A stretch of 26,356 bases of DNA from a virus, in the IMG/VR virus record IMGVR_UViG_3300030085_000034, positions 1 through 26,356 of that record. One strand, 5' to 3'. The translations under genes were made by a program, and so were the position numbers. The notes below the pieces were generated by a model. That model ran no database searches, was not told where the DNA came from, and saw nothing but the letters and a program-made list of their open reading frames with translations. This document shows, in pieces, positions 1-6,369 of this stretch. Numbering within the stretch: position 1 is the stretch's first letter; the number at the start of each line of letters is the position of its first letter.

Positions 1-903
1 CAGATAGCATTAAAGAATGTTGTAGCCATACGCTTTGAAGGTAATAAGGTCAGAACATTTCTTACCGATAGCGTAAAGTCTCCTGCAGGGAATGACCTTG
101 CGCTAACCTACCATTCAGGTAAATGGACAGAACTACCGTGCGAGGTAAAGCATGGTGGTATGATTTGGACTACACTGGATATAGACAATCCCAAAACAGT
201 AGATGAGTGGACAGCAGGTGCATTTGATTGCATAGCAGATGCAATAGATGCAGAAGAAATGGAAGTGTTCCACTATCACAAAGCCGTAATAGATACAAAC
301 TACAAACTGTGGCATGACACAAACAGTGAGTTCTACCACGACTTTATGCATTACTTTAATCGTGTGTCAGGATTCAACGATGAATATTTTGCTAGAAAAA
401 ATATACCGTTTGATAACGGACACGTCAACGTCAGTAGCTTCACAGTTAACTACGAGGAATACGATGGCTTTGAGGATAGAGGAGACCTTAGTTTCCCTAA
501 CCTCCCTCCCAATCAATGGTATATGGTTGACCTTTTCCCCGGATTTAATTTTAATCTACGGGGTAGTGCTTATAGAAGCGATAGCGTTACACCTCTTGGG
601 CCAAACAAAGTTCTTATTGAGTTTAGAGGATATGGTCTCAAGAAAGATACGCCAGAGGAAAGACAGACACGTATCAAGCATCACAACTCTATATGGGGGC
701 CATTCGGTAGGAACTTACACGAAGACCTTATCGGTGTAGCTGGTCAGGGTACAACAATGCGTGAAGGTACAGAGCCACGTAATATTCTACATGGCAGACA
801 TGAGAATAGCACAATACACGATGAAGTAGGAATGAGACACTACTATGCAGAGTGGAGCAAATGGATGGGCGTTGAAGCGAGTAATCCAAGGATGGCTGCG
901 TAA
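1..903 (+). CDS. Rieske-type non-heme iron oxygenase alpha subunit, catalytic domain (5' truncated); methanesulfonate monooxygenase-like
   Basis: The frame is open from base 1, so the gene starts upstream and only the last 300 residues are visible. They look like the C-terminal catalytic domain of a ring-hydroxylating/Rieske oxygenase alpha subunit. NYKLWHDTN and then E110-F-Y-H113-D-F-M-H117 match the mononuclear-iron helix, and G-P-F-G-R-N-L-H-E-D242 supplies the carboxylate ligand. The His spacing is HxxxH, as in carbazole-type enzymes, and the usual bridging Asp is Glu110. The tail (GYGLKKDTPEERQTR, HGRHEN, HDEVGMRHYY) resembles methanesulfonate monooxygenase MsmA-like proteins as I remember them. 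No Rieske CxH/CxxH pairs fall in the visible part; they should lie upstream. The role would be O2-dependent hydroxylation or desulfonation of a small host substrate. Family is confident; substrate is not. Confidence 0.82.
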   Translation, partial: QIALKNVVAIRFEGNKVRTFLTDSVKSPAGNDLALTYHSGKWTELPCEVKHGGMIWTTLDIDNPKTVDEWTAGAFDCIADAIDAEEMEVFHYHKAVIDTNYKLWHDTNSEFYHDFMHYFNRVSGFNDEYFARKNIPFDNGHVNVSSFTVNYEEYDGFEDRGDLSFPNLPPNQWYMVDLFPGFNFNLRGSAYRSDSVTPLGPNKVLIEFRGYGLKKDTPEERQTRIKHHNSIWGPFGRNLHEDLIGVAGQGTTMREGTEPRNILHGRHENSTIHDEVGMRHYYAEWSKWMGVEASNPRMAA

Positions 904-904
904 G

Positions 905-1117
905 ATGGCAGATGAAAATAAAAAGCCTATATCTGTAGGTATTAATGAAAACAGTTTTGAACTTATACTGCGTATACTAGGGAATGAGTTTATCGCTATA
1001 CGTATAGGGTCAACAAATTTTAGTGGCAAACTAATAGCAGGTAGCATACTATTGCTGTTCTTTACGTTCATGCTGCTAGAGGTATTTGGACTATCTAGGA
1101 TACTAGGTATTGAATAA
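905..1117 (+). CDS. Small single-TM membrane protein, unknown function
   Basis: A 70-residue protein starting one base after the oxygenase stop. An in-frame start at 845 exists but lies inside the oxygenase, so ATG 905 is preferred. Residues 1-40 are polar (MADENKKPIS); residues about 43-62 form one strongly hydrophobic helix (LIAGSILLLFFTFMLLEVFG), followed by a very short tail. It overlaps the next gene by one base (TAATG), implying translational coupling with another membrane-anchored protein. The function is not recognised. Its place upstream of holin and lysozyme could mean a lysis accessory role, but nothing in the sequence proves this. Confidence 0.7.
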   Translation: MADENKKPISVGINENSFELILRILGNEFIAIRIGSTNFSGKLIAGSILLLFFTFMLLEVFGLSRILGIE

Positions 1118-1515
1118 TGGCTACAAAGCTGAACGAGAATACCGAAGTTGCGTTACCACTACGTAACATTATAAGTATGGTGGCTGCTGCTAGTGTAGCG
1201 ACATGGGCATATTTTGGCATCATAGAACGACTGAACCAGATAGAAACAAACATCACAATGATGGAAGCTGACTTGGGGCAGAATACAGAGTTTCGTATTA
1301 AATGGCCTCGTGGTGAAATGGGTAGCCTACCTGCCGACAGCGAACAGTTTATGTTGATAGAACATCTGGCAAATGAGTTAGATGATTTGTCTACGCAGAT
1401 AGATGAGGGTAAAGCCCCATATGACCAGCAGCAGAAATTAACATTAGAGTTTTATGAAAAGCGATTAAATGCATTAGAAGAAAATTTAGAGAAGATGAGA
1501 AATGGAAGTCATTAA
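1117..1515 (+). CDS. Membrane-anchored coiled-coil protein
   Basis: A 132-residue protein with a short polar N-terminus (MATKLNENTEVALPLRN), one hydrophobic segment at about 18-36, and then a long polar region rich in Glu, Gln and Leu. The heptad-like stretch after residue 105 (QQKLTLEFYEKRLNALEENL) is probably a coiled coil. N-in anchor plus extracytoplasmic coiled coil is the topology of an inner-membrane spanin (Rz-like), and it lies upstream of the holin and lysozyme. No overlapping lipoprotein partner of Rz1 type was found, so a spanin role is only a suggestion. Its last 14 bases overlap the next gene. Confidence 0.68.
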   Translation: MATKLNENTEVALPLRNIISMVAAASVATWAYFGIIERLNQIETNITMMEADLGQNTEFRIKWPRGEMGSLPADSEQFMLIEHLANELDDLSTQIDEGKAPYDQQQKLTLEFYEKRLNALEENLEKMRNGSH

Positions 1516-1723
1516 AACCATAACTCTTATACTGTATATGGGTGGTGATGTAACGGAACACACAGCCTTTGAAAAAATATCTAAATGTTTAAAAGCTAAA
1601 AGAACTATAGAGAGGAACTTATATAAAGAGAGCAAGACAGTAAGATACTCCTGTGAGAATAAAACAGTAGAAGTATCTAAGAATGATGATGGCTCAAACT
1701 ATATAGTTCGTATCATAGAATGA
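1502..1723 (+). CDS. Small paired-cysteine protein with hydrophobic N-terminus (family member 1)
   Basis: A 73-residue protein not assignable to a known family. The N-terminus (residues 1-14, MEVIKTITLILYMG) is short and hydrophobic, like a signal peptide or anchor. It is followed by T-A-FEKISKCL with Cys29 and by RYSCENKTVEV with Cys51. The same layout recurs in the next gene (1720-1902) and in the gene at 6181-6369. The two conserved cysteines suggest a disulfide outside the cytoplasm. It overlaps its upstream neighbour by 14 nt and the downstream gene by 4 nt (ATGA). Confidence 0.62.
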   Translation: MEVIKTITLILYMGGDVTEHTAFEKISKCLKAKRTIERNLYKESKTVRYSCENKTVEVSKNDDGSNYIVRIIE

Positions 1724-1902
1724 TAGCATTTGTTCTTGTAGTATATATGGGTTCGCAAATAATTAACCAAACACAAATCTTTGAAGATATGGATGAGTGT
1801 TTATATTTTGCGGATAAACTTTCCCGACAACCAGCCATATATACAAAGAAGAATGAACGAATAAAGATGACGGCAATATGCAAACCAATCAACAAAACAT
1901 GA
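1720..1902 (+). CDS. Small paired-cysteine protein with hydrophobic N-terminus (family member 2)
   Basis: A 60-residue protein, coupled to member 1 by an ATGA overlap. It shares the order hydrophobic leader, YMG, T-x-(I)FEDMDECL with Cys27, a basic spacer, and ICKP with Cys54. The match to member 1 is clear by eye: LYMG...T-A-FEKISKCL against VYMG...TQIFEDMDECL. Function is unknown; secretion to the periplasm or membrane anchoring is inferred from the N-terminus. The stop TGA overlaps the GAGG that serves as ribosome-binding site for the next gene. Confidence 0.6.
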   Translation: MIAFVLVVYMGSQIINQTQIFEDMDECLYFADKLSRQPAIYTKKNERIKMTAICKPINKT

Positions 1903-1911
1903 GGCATAGAG

Positions 1912-2388
1912 ATGATTGCAGAAACCCTCGCAGGTATTTCGCTTGTAAAAGCGGCAGTGGATGGTATTAAGTCAACGATAAATACAGCCAACGATATAGG
2001 AGATATTGCTGGCTTTATAGATAAACTTTTTGAGGGAGAAAAACAAGTACAACAAGACCGGGCTAAAAAGTCTGGTATGGGAATGACAGATCAATTCGGT
2101 GTAAGCACCGTAGCACGAGAAGTCATAGATGCAAAGATAGCTGCAGAGAAACTTCAAGAAGTTGCCACTATGGTTGATATGCGCTTTGGACATGGAACAT
2201 GGAAAGGCATATTAGCTGAGAGGCAGAAGAGAATACAGGAAGCAAAAGAGGCCGCATTGAAAGCAAAACGAGAAGCGATACAACGGCATAATGAAATGAT
2301 GGAACAAGTAAAGATGGCAGTGCTTATAACTGGTATCGCTGTTGCAGGATTTTCATTTTTCCTATTTGCTATATTTTCTTCTTTTTAA
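1912..2388 (+). CDS. Helical protein with C-terminal membrane anchor, conserved in marine phages
   Basis: A 158-residue protein. It starts at ATG 1912, seven bases after GAGG (1901-1904). The N-terminal part (1-40) is alanine/isoleucine-rich; the middle carries a motif I recall from many uncultured marine phages (MVDMRFGHGTW); residues about 100-125 are a highly charged helix (QKRIQEAKEAALKAKREA); residues about 133-157 are a hydrophobic anchor (VAGFSFFLFAIFSSF). The C-terminal anchor and charged helix suggest a membrane-associated or internal virion protein, but no function is established. It is the last gene before promoter P1. Confidence 0.65.
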   Translation: MIAETLAGISLVKAAVDGIKSTINTANDIGDIAGFIDKLFEGEKQVQQDRAKKSGMGMTDQFGVSTVAREVIDAKIAAEKLQEVATMVDMRFGHGTWKGILAERQKRIQEAKEAALKAKREAIQRHNEMMEQVKMAVLITGIAVAGFSFFLFAIFSSF

Positions 2389-2389
2389 C

Positions 2390-2418
2390 TTGACAAATGA
2401 AACAGATAATGGTATAAC
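2390..2418 (+). promoter_or_regulatory. Promoter P1, sigma70-type (TTGACA-17-TATAAC)
   Basis: TTGACA at 2390-2395, a 17-base spacer and TATAAC at 2413-2418 with an extended -10 (TGG just before it). It shares TTGACAAA and GGTATAAYT with P2 and P3. The expected start, about seven bases after the -10, is near 2425, which is the A of the next gene's ATG. Confidence 0.75.
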
Positions 2419-2424
2419 TTATTC

Positions 2425-2676
2425 ATGGCATTAAAGCAACCACAAAAGAGTTTAAAGGCTTGGGGAAAGCAGAAGTGGAGAACGAAGAGTGGAAAGCCCT
2501 CCTCCGAAACGGGTGAGCGTTATCTTCCAACGGCTGCTATCAAGGCGTTATCGCCATCTGAATATGCCGCTACGACCCGTGCTAAAAGAAAAGGAACTCG
2601 TGCTGGTAAGCAATTCGTCAAGCAGCCTAAAAGTATATCAAAGAAAACCGCAAGGTTCAGACGAGGAGTAGGATAA
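2425..2676 (+). CDS. Small basic protein, DUF5872-like
   Basis: An 83-residue, very Lys/Arg-rich protein. The opening (MALKQPQKSLKAWGKQKWRT), SGKPSS-x-TGERYLP, EYAATTRAKRKGT, GKQFVKQPK and a basic tail match what I recall of the DUF5872 family, common in marine phages and giant-virus relatives. The strong positive charge suggests nucleic-acid binding or packaging, but its role is unknown. The ATG sits at the predicted transcription start of P1 and no Shine-Dalgarno sequence precedes it, so translation from P1 transcripts may be leaderless. It overlaps the holin by one base (TAATG). Confidence 0.75.
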   Translation: MALKQPQKSLKAWGKQKWRTKSGKPSSETGERYLPTAAIKALSPSEYAATTRAKRKGTRAGKQFVKQPKSISKKTARFRRGVG

Positions 2677-3059
2677 TGTGGACCGCCTTAGTAGGACCAA
2701 TAGCTGATTTAGCAGGGACATGGTTAAATGGAAAAGTTGAAAAGACTAAAGCAGAAGCTGCAACCAAGGTGGCAAAAGCTAAAGCTGAAGCTGTCATCAT
2801 GGAGAAAAAGGCTACAGGAGAAATTGACTGGGATTTGGAAATGGCTAAAGGAAGTCAGTCATCGTGGAAAGACGAGTGGCTTACAATTCTATTCAGCATC
2901 CCTCTCATTCTTGCGTTCATTCCGGGTATGGAAGAAGTAGTCAAAAACGGATTTGCACAATTGCAGTCTATGCCAGAATGGTATCAGTATAGTTTAGGTG
3001 TTATCGTAGCAGCCAGTTTTGGTGTTCGTAGTGCTACTAAATTTTTTGGTAAAAAATAG
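2676..3059 (+). CDS. Holin, GTA_holin_3TM-like
   Basis: A 127-residue protein. The N-terminus (about 1-17, MWTALVGPIADLAGTWL) is a short amphipathic/hydrophobic segment; residues 20-60 are charged; SWKDEWLTILFSIPLILAFIPG (about 63-84) is the signature membrane segment of the three-TM holin family known from gene transfer agents and alphaproteobacterial phages. A second hydrophobic segment covers about 104-118, with a basic end (KFFGKK). It would open the inner membrane to release the lysozyme encoded 265 bases downstream. That lysozyme has no signal peptide, so it needs a holin. Confidence 0.82.
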   Translation: MWTALVGPIADLAGTWLNGKVEKTKAEAATKVAKAKAEAVIMEKKATGEIDWDLEMAKGSQSSWKDEWLTILFSIPLILAFIPGMEEVVKNGFAQLQSMPEWYQYSLGVIVAASFGVRSATKFFGKK

Positions 3060-3119
3060 TTGTAATGATTATGTGGGATATGCACGACCATACAACAAAA
3101 GAACAGGCAAGGAAAAACC

Positions 3120-3395
3120 GTGACAGCAGTAATGGAAAGAGTTTTAGCGTGGAAAATATTACCACGTCTGATGATGTTAATGATGTCCGTGTCGGCATGG
3201 AGAGTGGTGGAGTGGTTTATGACATTGCCCGATCCAACAAGTCAACAAGCGGCACTGGTGAGTGTAGTCACGGGGGCCATGACAGGTGCATTTGCGGTAT
3301 GGATGAATCACGAGGGTAAAGGCGATGAAATACAACCCACAAGACCTAATAGACAAGCTGGTGGTAAGCGAGGGTCTAAGGCTACAGGTGTATAA
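3120..3395 (+). CDS. Small two-TM-like membrane protein in lysis region (GTG start)
   Basis: A 91-residue protein. GTG 3120 is preferred because AAGGA (3109-3113) lies six bases upstream; ATG 3132 has no such site. The first hydrophobic region (about 13-34, LPRLMMLMMSVSAWRVVEWF) and the second (about 44-62, ALVSVVTGAMTGAFAVWM) flank LPDPTSQQ, a combination I recall in marine phages near holins. The C-terminus is basic. Its last 71 bases overlap the lysozyme gene in another frame. It could be a second holin, antiholin or other lysis regulator; function is unproven. Confidence 0.7.
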   Translation: MTAVMERVLAWKILPRLMMLMMSVSAWRVVEWFMTLPDPTSQQAALVSVVTGAMTGAFAVWMNHEGKGDEIQPTRPNRQAGGKRGSKATGV

Positions 3396-3810
3396 GGACA
3401 CATTAGGAATTGATACAATTGGTATCGGACGAAACCTAGAAGACCGTGGAATTACCCAACAAGAGTTGGATGATTTAGATATACCATCTATTGACCACGT
3501 TTATGAATGGGGAATAACCGAAGCTGATGCGGTCTATCTAGCAGAGAATGACGTACAGATTGTCGAAGAAGAACTGGTCCGTGCGCACCCTTGCGTAGAT
3601 CAGCTAGACGCTGTACGTCAGCTTGTACTTGTAGATATGGCATTCAATATGGGTGTGCCAAGACTTAATAAGTTTAAAAAGATGTGGGCGGCTGTACATG
3701 ATGGAGATTATCCTACTGCAGCAAAGGAGATGCTCGACAGTAGATGGGCAACTCAGGTAAAAGGACGGGCAGTTAAATTGTCCAACGCTATGCACAACGG
3801 AGAATTTTAA
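3325..3810 (+). CDS. Endolysin, T4-type lysozyme (glycoside hydrolase 24)
   Basis: A 161-residue muramidase, close to T4 lysozyme (164 residues). The catalytic segment SEGLRLQVYKDTLGIDTIGIGRN carries Glu16, Asp25 and Thr31 in the same spacing as Glu11, Asp20 and Thr26 of T4 lysozyme. The C-terminal lobe (VLVDMAFNMG, FKKMWAAV, SRWATQVKGRA) is also typical of the family. There is no signal peptide or N-terminal anchor, so release depends on a holin. The ATG at 3325 follows GAGG (3312-3315). It cleaves the glycan strands of peptidoglycan at the end of infection. Confidence 0.93.
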   Translation: MKYNPQDLIDKLVVSEGLRLQVYKDTLGIDTIGIGRNLEDRGITQQELDDLDIPSIDHVYEWGITEADAVYLAENDVQIVEEELVRAHPCVDQLDAVRQLVLVDMAFNMGVPRLNKFKKMWAAVHDGDYPTAAKEMLDSRWATQVKGRAVKLSNAMHNGEF

Positions 3811-3972
3811 ATGGGTGGTAGAACATATAAATCAAGCTATCAAGGTCAAGGTGGTATTTATAAAGTCAGTAGTAAAACTTCAGGTCAAACTTATAAAGGT
3901 AAGAAAAAGAAAGAAACAAAGTTTCTTGACCCCTATAGAATAGTAGACCTTATTAAAAAGGCAATAGACTAA
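3811..3972 (+). CDS. 53-residue basic hypothetical protein
   Basis: ATG 3811 immediately follows the lysozyme stop (TAA ATG), and the stop at 3970-3972 directly abuts the ATG of the next gene, so the ORF exactly fills the gap. The product starts MGGRTYKSSYQGQGG, has a Gly/Tyr/Ser/Lys-rich first half, a lysine run (KGKKKKE) and a short helical end (DPYRIVDLIKKAID). The exact fit between neighbours argues that it is real. The family is not recognised; a DNA-binding or packaging-linked role is possible from charge and position only. Confidence 0.55.
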   Translation: MGGRTYKSSYQGQGGIYKVSSKTSGQTYKGKKKKETKFLDPYRIVDLIKKAID

Positions 3973-4344
3973 ATGACACGACAGCTAACAGACAAGCAAC
4001 AGAAACTACTCAACGTCCTCTTTGAAGAAGCTGGCGGTGATTTGGTACAAGCAAAAAAGCTGGCAGGATATGCTGACACTTCTAATACTACAGAGATTGT
4101 TAAAGGTCTTAAAGAAGAAATACTTGAGGCTACTCAAATGTACATGGCACGTAATGCTCCGAAAGCAGCGATGGCGATGACAGGTGCATTGCATGACCCG
4201 ACAGAGTTGGGTATTCGTGATAAGATGGTTGCGGCAAAAGAACTGCTTGACCGCACAGGTCTGATTAAAACAGAGAAGGTGCAGGTAGAAGCTGCAGGTG
4301 GTGTAATGCTTATGCCAGCTAAAGCACCAGTAGACGATGAGTAG
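3973..4344 (+). CDS. terS: Probable terminase small subunit
   Basis: A 123-residue protein just upstream of TerL. The N-terminal half looks like a helix-turn-helix (LTDKQQKLLNVLFEEAGGDL, AKKLAGYAD, EIVKGLKEEILEA). Then come MAMTGALHDP and RDKMVAAKELLDRTGL, a pattern seen in phage TerS oligomerisation regions, and a short acidic C-terminus (PVDDE). It would recognise phage DNA and load the large subunit. The next gene starts within its last 8 bases. The assignment rests on position plus the HTH and AKELLDRTG motifs, so a different DNA-binding protein cannot be excluded. Confidence 0.7.
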   Translation: MTRQLTDKQQKLLNVLFEEAGGDLVQAKKLAGYADTSNTTEIVKGLKEEILEATQMYMARNAPKAAMAMTGALHDPTELGIRDKMVAAKELLDRTGLIKTEKVQVEAAGGVMLMPAKAPVDDE

Positions 4345-4738
4345 AAGCATAGGCAAGTGGAAGCTACCACAGCCGACAGACATTAAAGAAGAAAACGAAT
4401 GGATACCCATACCACGTATTGCACGTACAGTACCATTCGGATATAAGCAGGATGATGAAGACCCCGATATTCTTCAGCCTATACCAATTGAATTGGATTT
4501 GCTAGAGAAAGCTAGGCAGCACGTAAATCAGTATAGCTACCGTGAGGTTGCAAATTGGTTGAGTACACAGACTGGCAGATATATCTCGCATGTAGGTTTG
4601 AGAAAACGGTTACAATATGAGCGAAGACGTAAGAACCAAGCTGCAAGCCTTATCAAGTGGGCAGAGTATGCGGAAAAGGCAATCGCCAAAGCGCAAGAAA
4701 TCCACACCCAAAGAACGGGTGCAAAAGCCGAAGGTTGA
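4337..4738 (+). CDS. Conserved HTH-like protein between TerS and TerL
   Basis: A 133-residue protein with recognisable blocks: VPFGY followed by an acidic stretch (DDEDPD), LQPIPIELDLLEKARQ, YSYREVANWLSTQTGRYISHVGLRKRL, and a basic/alanine-rich end. The YSYREVANWL...ISHVGLRKR stretch reads as a helix-turn-helix, and I recall this arrangement just before TerL in many marine phages. It may assist DNA recognition by the terminase. It overlaps TerS by 8 nt, and its last 122 nt are also the start of TerL in another frame, which constrains both proteins. Confidence 0.75.
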   Translation: MSRSIGKWKLPQPTDIKEENEWIPIPRIARTVPFGYKQDDEDPDILQPIPIELDLLEKARQHVNQYSYREVANWLSTQTGRYISHVGLRKRLQYERRRKNQAASLIKWAEYAEKAIAKAQEIHTQRTGAKAEG

Positions 4739-6176
4739 GATACAGGACGTTTCACATGAAACAGATAGCGTAGAGGAACACGCTAACGTATTATTCAAAC
4801 CAAACGAAGGACCACAGACAGAGTTTCTTGCAGCGAGTGAAAGAGAAGTGTTATATGGGGGTAGTGCAGGTGGCGGTAAAAGCTACGCTATGCTTGCAGA
4901 CCCTTTAAGGTATATGGGGCATCCACAGTTCAGTGGTCTGCTTCTGCGACATACAACGGAAGAGTTAAGGGAACTCATATTCAAATCGCAGGAGTTGTAC
5001 CCAAAAATCTGGCCGGGAATAAAATGGTCAGAGAGAAAGATGCAGTGGACTGCGCCATCTGGTGCAAGGTTGTGGATGTCTTATCTGGATAGAGATGAAG
5101 ATGTCTTGCGTTATCAGGGTCTGGCATTTAGCTGGATAGGCTTTGACGAACTGACACAGTGGGCCACACCATACGCATGGAATTACATGCGGTCACGTCT
5201 ACGGTCCACTGCAACCGATTTACCAATTTTTATGAGGGCCACGACCAACCCCGGAGGTAGGGGTCATCATTGGGTTAAGAAGATGTTTATTGACCCATCT
5301 CCGTATAACAGGTCGTTTGATGCCACAGATATTGACACAACAGAGGTCTTGCGATACCCCGCTGGACATAGCAAGGCTGGAAAACCTTTATTTAAAAGAA
5401 GATTTATACCAGCGAGACTTTCTGATAACCCATACCTTTCGCAAGCAGGTGATTACGAAGCCATGCTTCTATCTCTACCAGAGCAGCAGCGAAGACAACT
5501 CCTTGAGGGAGACTGGGATATTAAAGAGGGTGCTGCCTTTACTGAATTTGATAGGCACGTGCATGTTATTGAGCCTTTTAATATACCTAGCAACTGGGTT
5601 AAGTTTAGGGCTTGCGATTACGGTTACGGCAGTTATAGTGGCGTTTTGTGGTTTGCTGTTGCACCAAATGAACAAATCGTTGTCTATAGAGAACTCTACG
5701 TTTCTAAAGTCCTTGCCACAGATTTGGCAGATATGATATTGGATTTGGAAGCAGAAGATGGCAATATTAAGTATGGCGTTCTGGATAGTTCTCTTTGGCA
5801 TAAGCGGGGTGATACTGGCCCTTCTCTTGCTGAACAAATGATAAGCAAGGGATGTAGGTGGAGACCGTCAGACCGAAGCAGAGGCAGTAGGGTAGCAGGT
5901 AAAAACGAAATACATCGTAGACTGCAGATAGATGAATTTACAGAGGAGCCTAGACTTGTTTTCTTTAATACTTGCACACATGTCATCTCCCAATTGCCCT
6001 CAATACCGTTGGACAAGAAAAACCCGGAAGACGTGGATACAAAAAGCGAAGACCACTTGTATGACGCTCTTAGGTATGGTATAATGTCCAGACCAAGGTT
6101 TAGTATATTTGACTACGATCCTATGGGTAGACCCGGTGGGGGTATGCAAGTAGCAGACGCTACGTTTGGATATTAA
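4617..6176 (+). CDS. terL: Terminase large subunit (packaging ATPase/nuclease)
   Basis: A 519-residue protein. Residues 1-60 are a basic, probably disordered extension that overlaps the previous gene. The ATPase domain has Walker A GGSAGGGKS (81-89), Walker B IGFDE (acidic pair 177-178) and a coupling motif ATTNPGG (208-214). The RNase H-like nuclease has three acidic positions: Asp334 (RACDYGYGSY), Asp390 (YGVLDSSLW) and Asp483 (EDHLYDALRYG). It pumps DNA into the prohead through the portal and cuts the concatemer. Start at ATG 4617 is accepted although it creates a 122-nt overlap; a later start would lie close to the ATPase domain. Confidence 0.96.
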   Translation: MSEDVRTKLQALSSGQSMRKRQSPKRKKSTPKERVQKPKVEIQDVSHETDSVEEHANVLFKPNEGPQTEFLAASEREVLYGGSAGGGKSYAMLADPLRYMGHPQFSGLLLRHTTEELRELIFKSQELYPKIWPGIKWSERKMQWTAPSGARLWMSYLDRDEDVLRYQGLAFSWIGFDELTQWATPYAWNYMRSRLRSTATDLPIFMRATTNPGGRGHHWVKKMFIDPSPYNRSFDATDIDTTEVLRYPAGHSKAGKPLFKRRFIPARLSDNPYLSQAGDYEAMLLSLPEQQRRQLLEGDWDIKEGAAFTEFDRHVHVIEPFNIPSNWVKFRACDYGYGSYSGVLWFAVAPNEQIVVYRELYVSKVLATDLADMILDLEAEDGNIKYGVLDSSLWHKRGDTGPSLAEQMISKGCRWRPSDRSRGSRVAGKNEIHRRLQIDEFTEEPRLVFFNTCTHVISQLPSIPLDKKNPEDVDTKSEDHLYDALRYGIMSRPRFSIFDYDPMGRPGGGMQVADATFGY

Positions 6177-6180
6177 TAAC

Positions 6181-6369
6181 ATGGAAGTAATTTGGTCATT
6201 AATGTTAACAGTTTGTTCTACAGCATATTGTGGAACGCAGACCATACAGTGGTTTGATGAAAAGCCAGACTGTATTAAAATGAAAAACATACATGAAAAC
6301 ATACCAACTGACGGTGATTGGAAGTCTATAGAATATAGATGTACCGTGGTAGGAGCAAAGGAAGTATAA
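6181..6369 (+). CDS. Small paired-cysteine protein (family member 3)
   Basis: A 62-residue protein starting at ATG 6181 (an in-frame TTG lies 15 bases upstream, inside the terL end). It has a hydrophobic N-terminus (MEVIWSLMLTVCSTAYCG) with Cys12 and Cys17, then QWFDEKPDCIK with Cys31 and IEYRCTVV with Cys54. The FDEKPDC...YRC layout matches members 1 and 2 near 1502-1902, although this copy is 4 kb away between TerL and portal. Secretion is likely from the N-terminus; function is unknown. Its end (AKEV) contains the AAGGAAG used as ribosome-binding site for the portal gene, which it overlaps by one base. Confidence 0.62.
   Translation: MEVIWSLMLTVCSTAYCGTQTIQWFDEKPDCIKMKNIHENIPTDGDWKSIEYRCTVVGAKEV

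Noticed and set aside
3065-3319. 84-residue + strand ORF (MIMWDMHDHTTKEQ...) across the lysis region
   Set aside because: It runs in another frame over the better supported 91-residue membrane gene, has no good ribosome-binding site, and its sequence (low hydrophobicity, SGGVV, CSHGGHDRC) looks like a frame shadow.
5290-5736. 148-residue + strand ORF with hydrophobic stretch inside terL
   Set aside because: It lies entirely within the TerL coding sequence in another frame, over the conserved nuclease region; no start signal. The hydrophobicity is a by-product of the TerL codons.
6058-6085. Extended -10 TGGTATAAT with TTGTAT 16 bases upstream, inside the terL end
   Set aside because: The -35 matches only three positions, and the -10 is explained by conserved TerL residues RYGIM. 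It could be a weak promoter for 6181 and portal, but support is insufficient.
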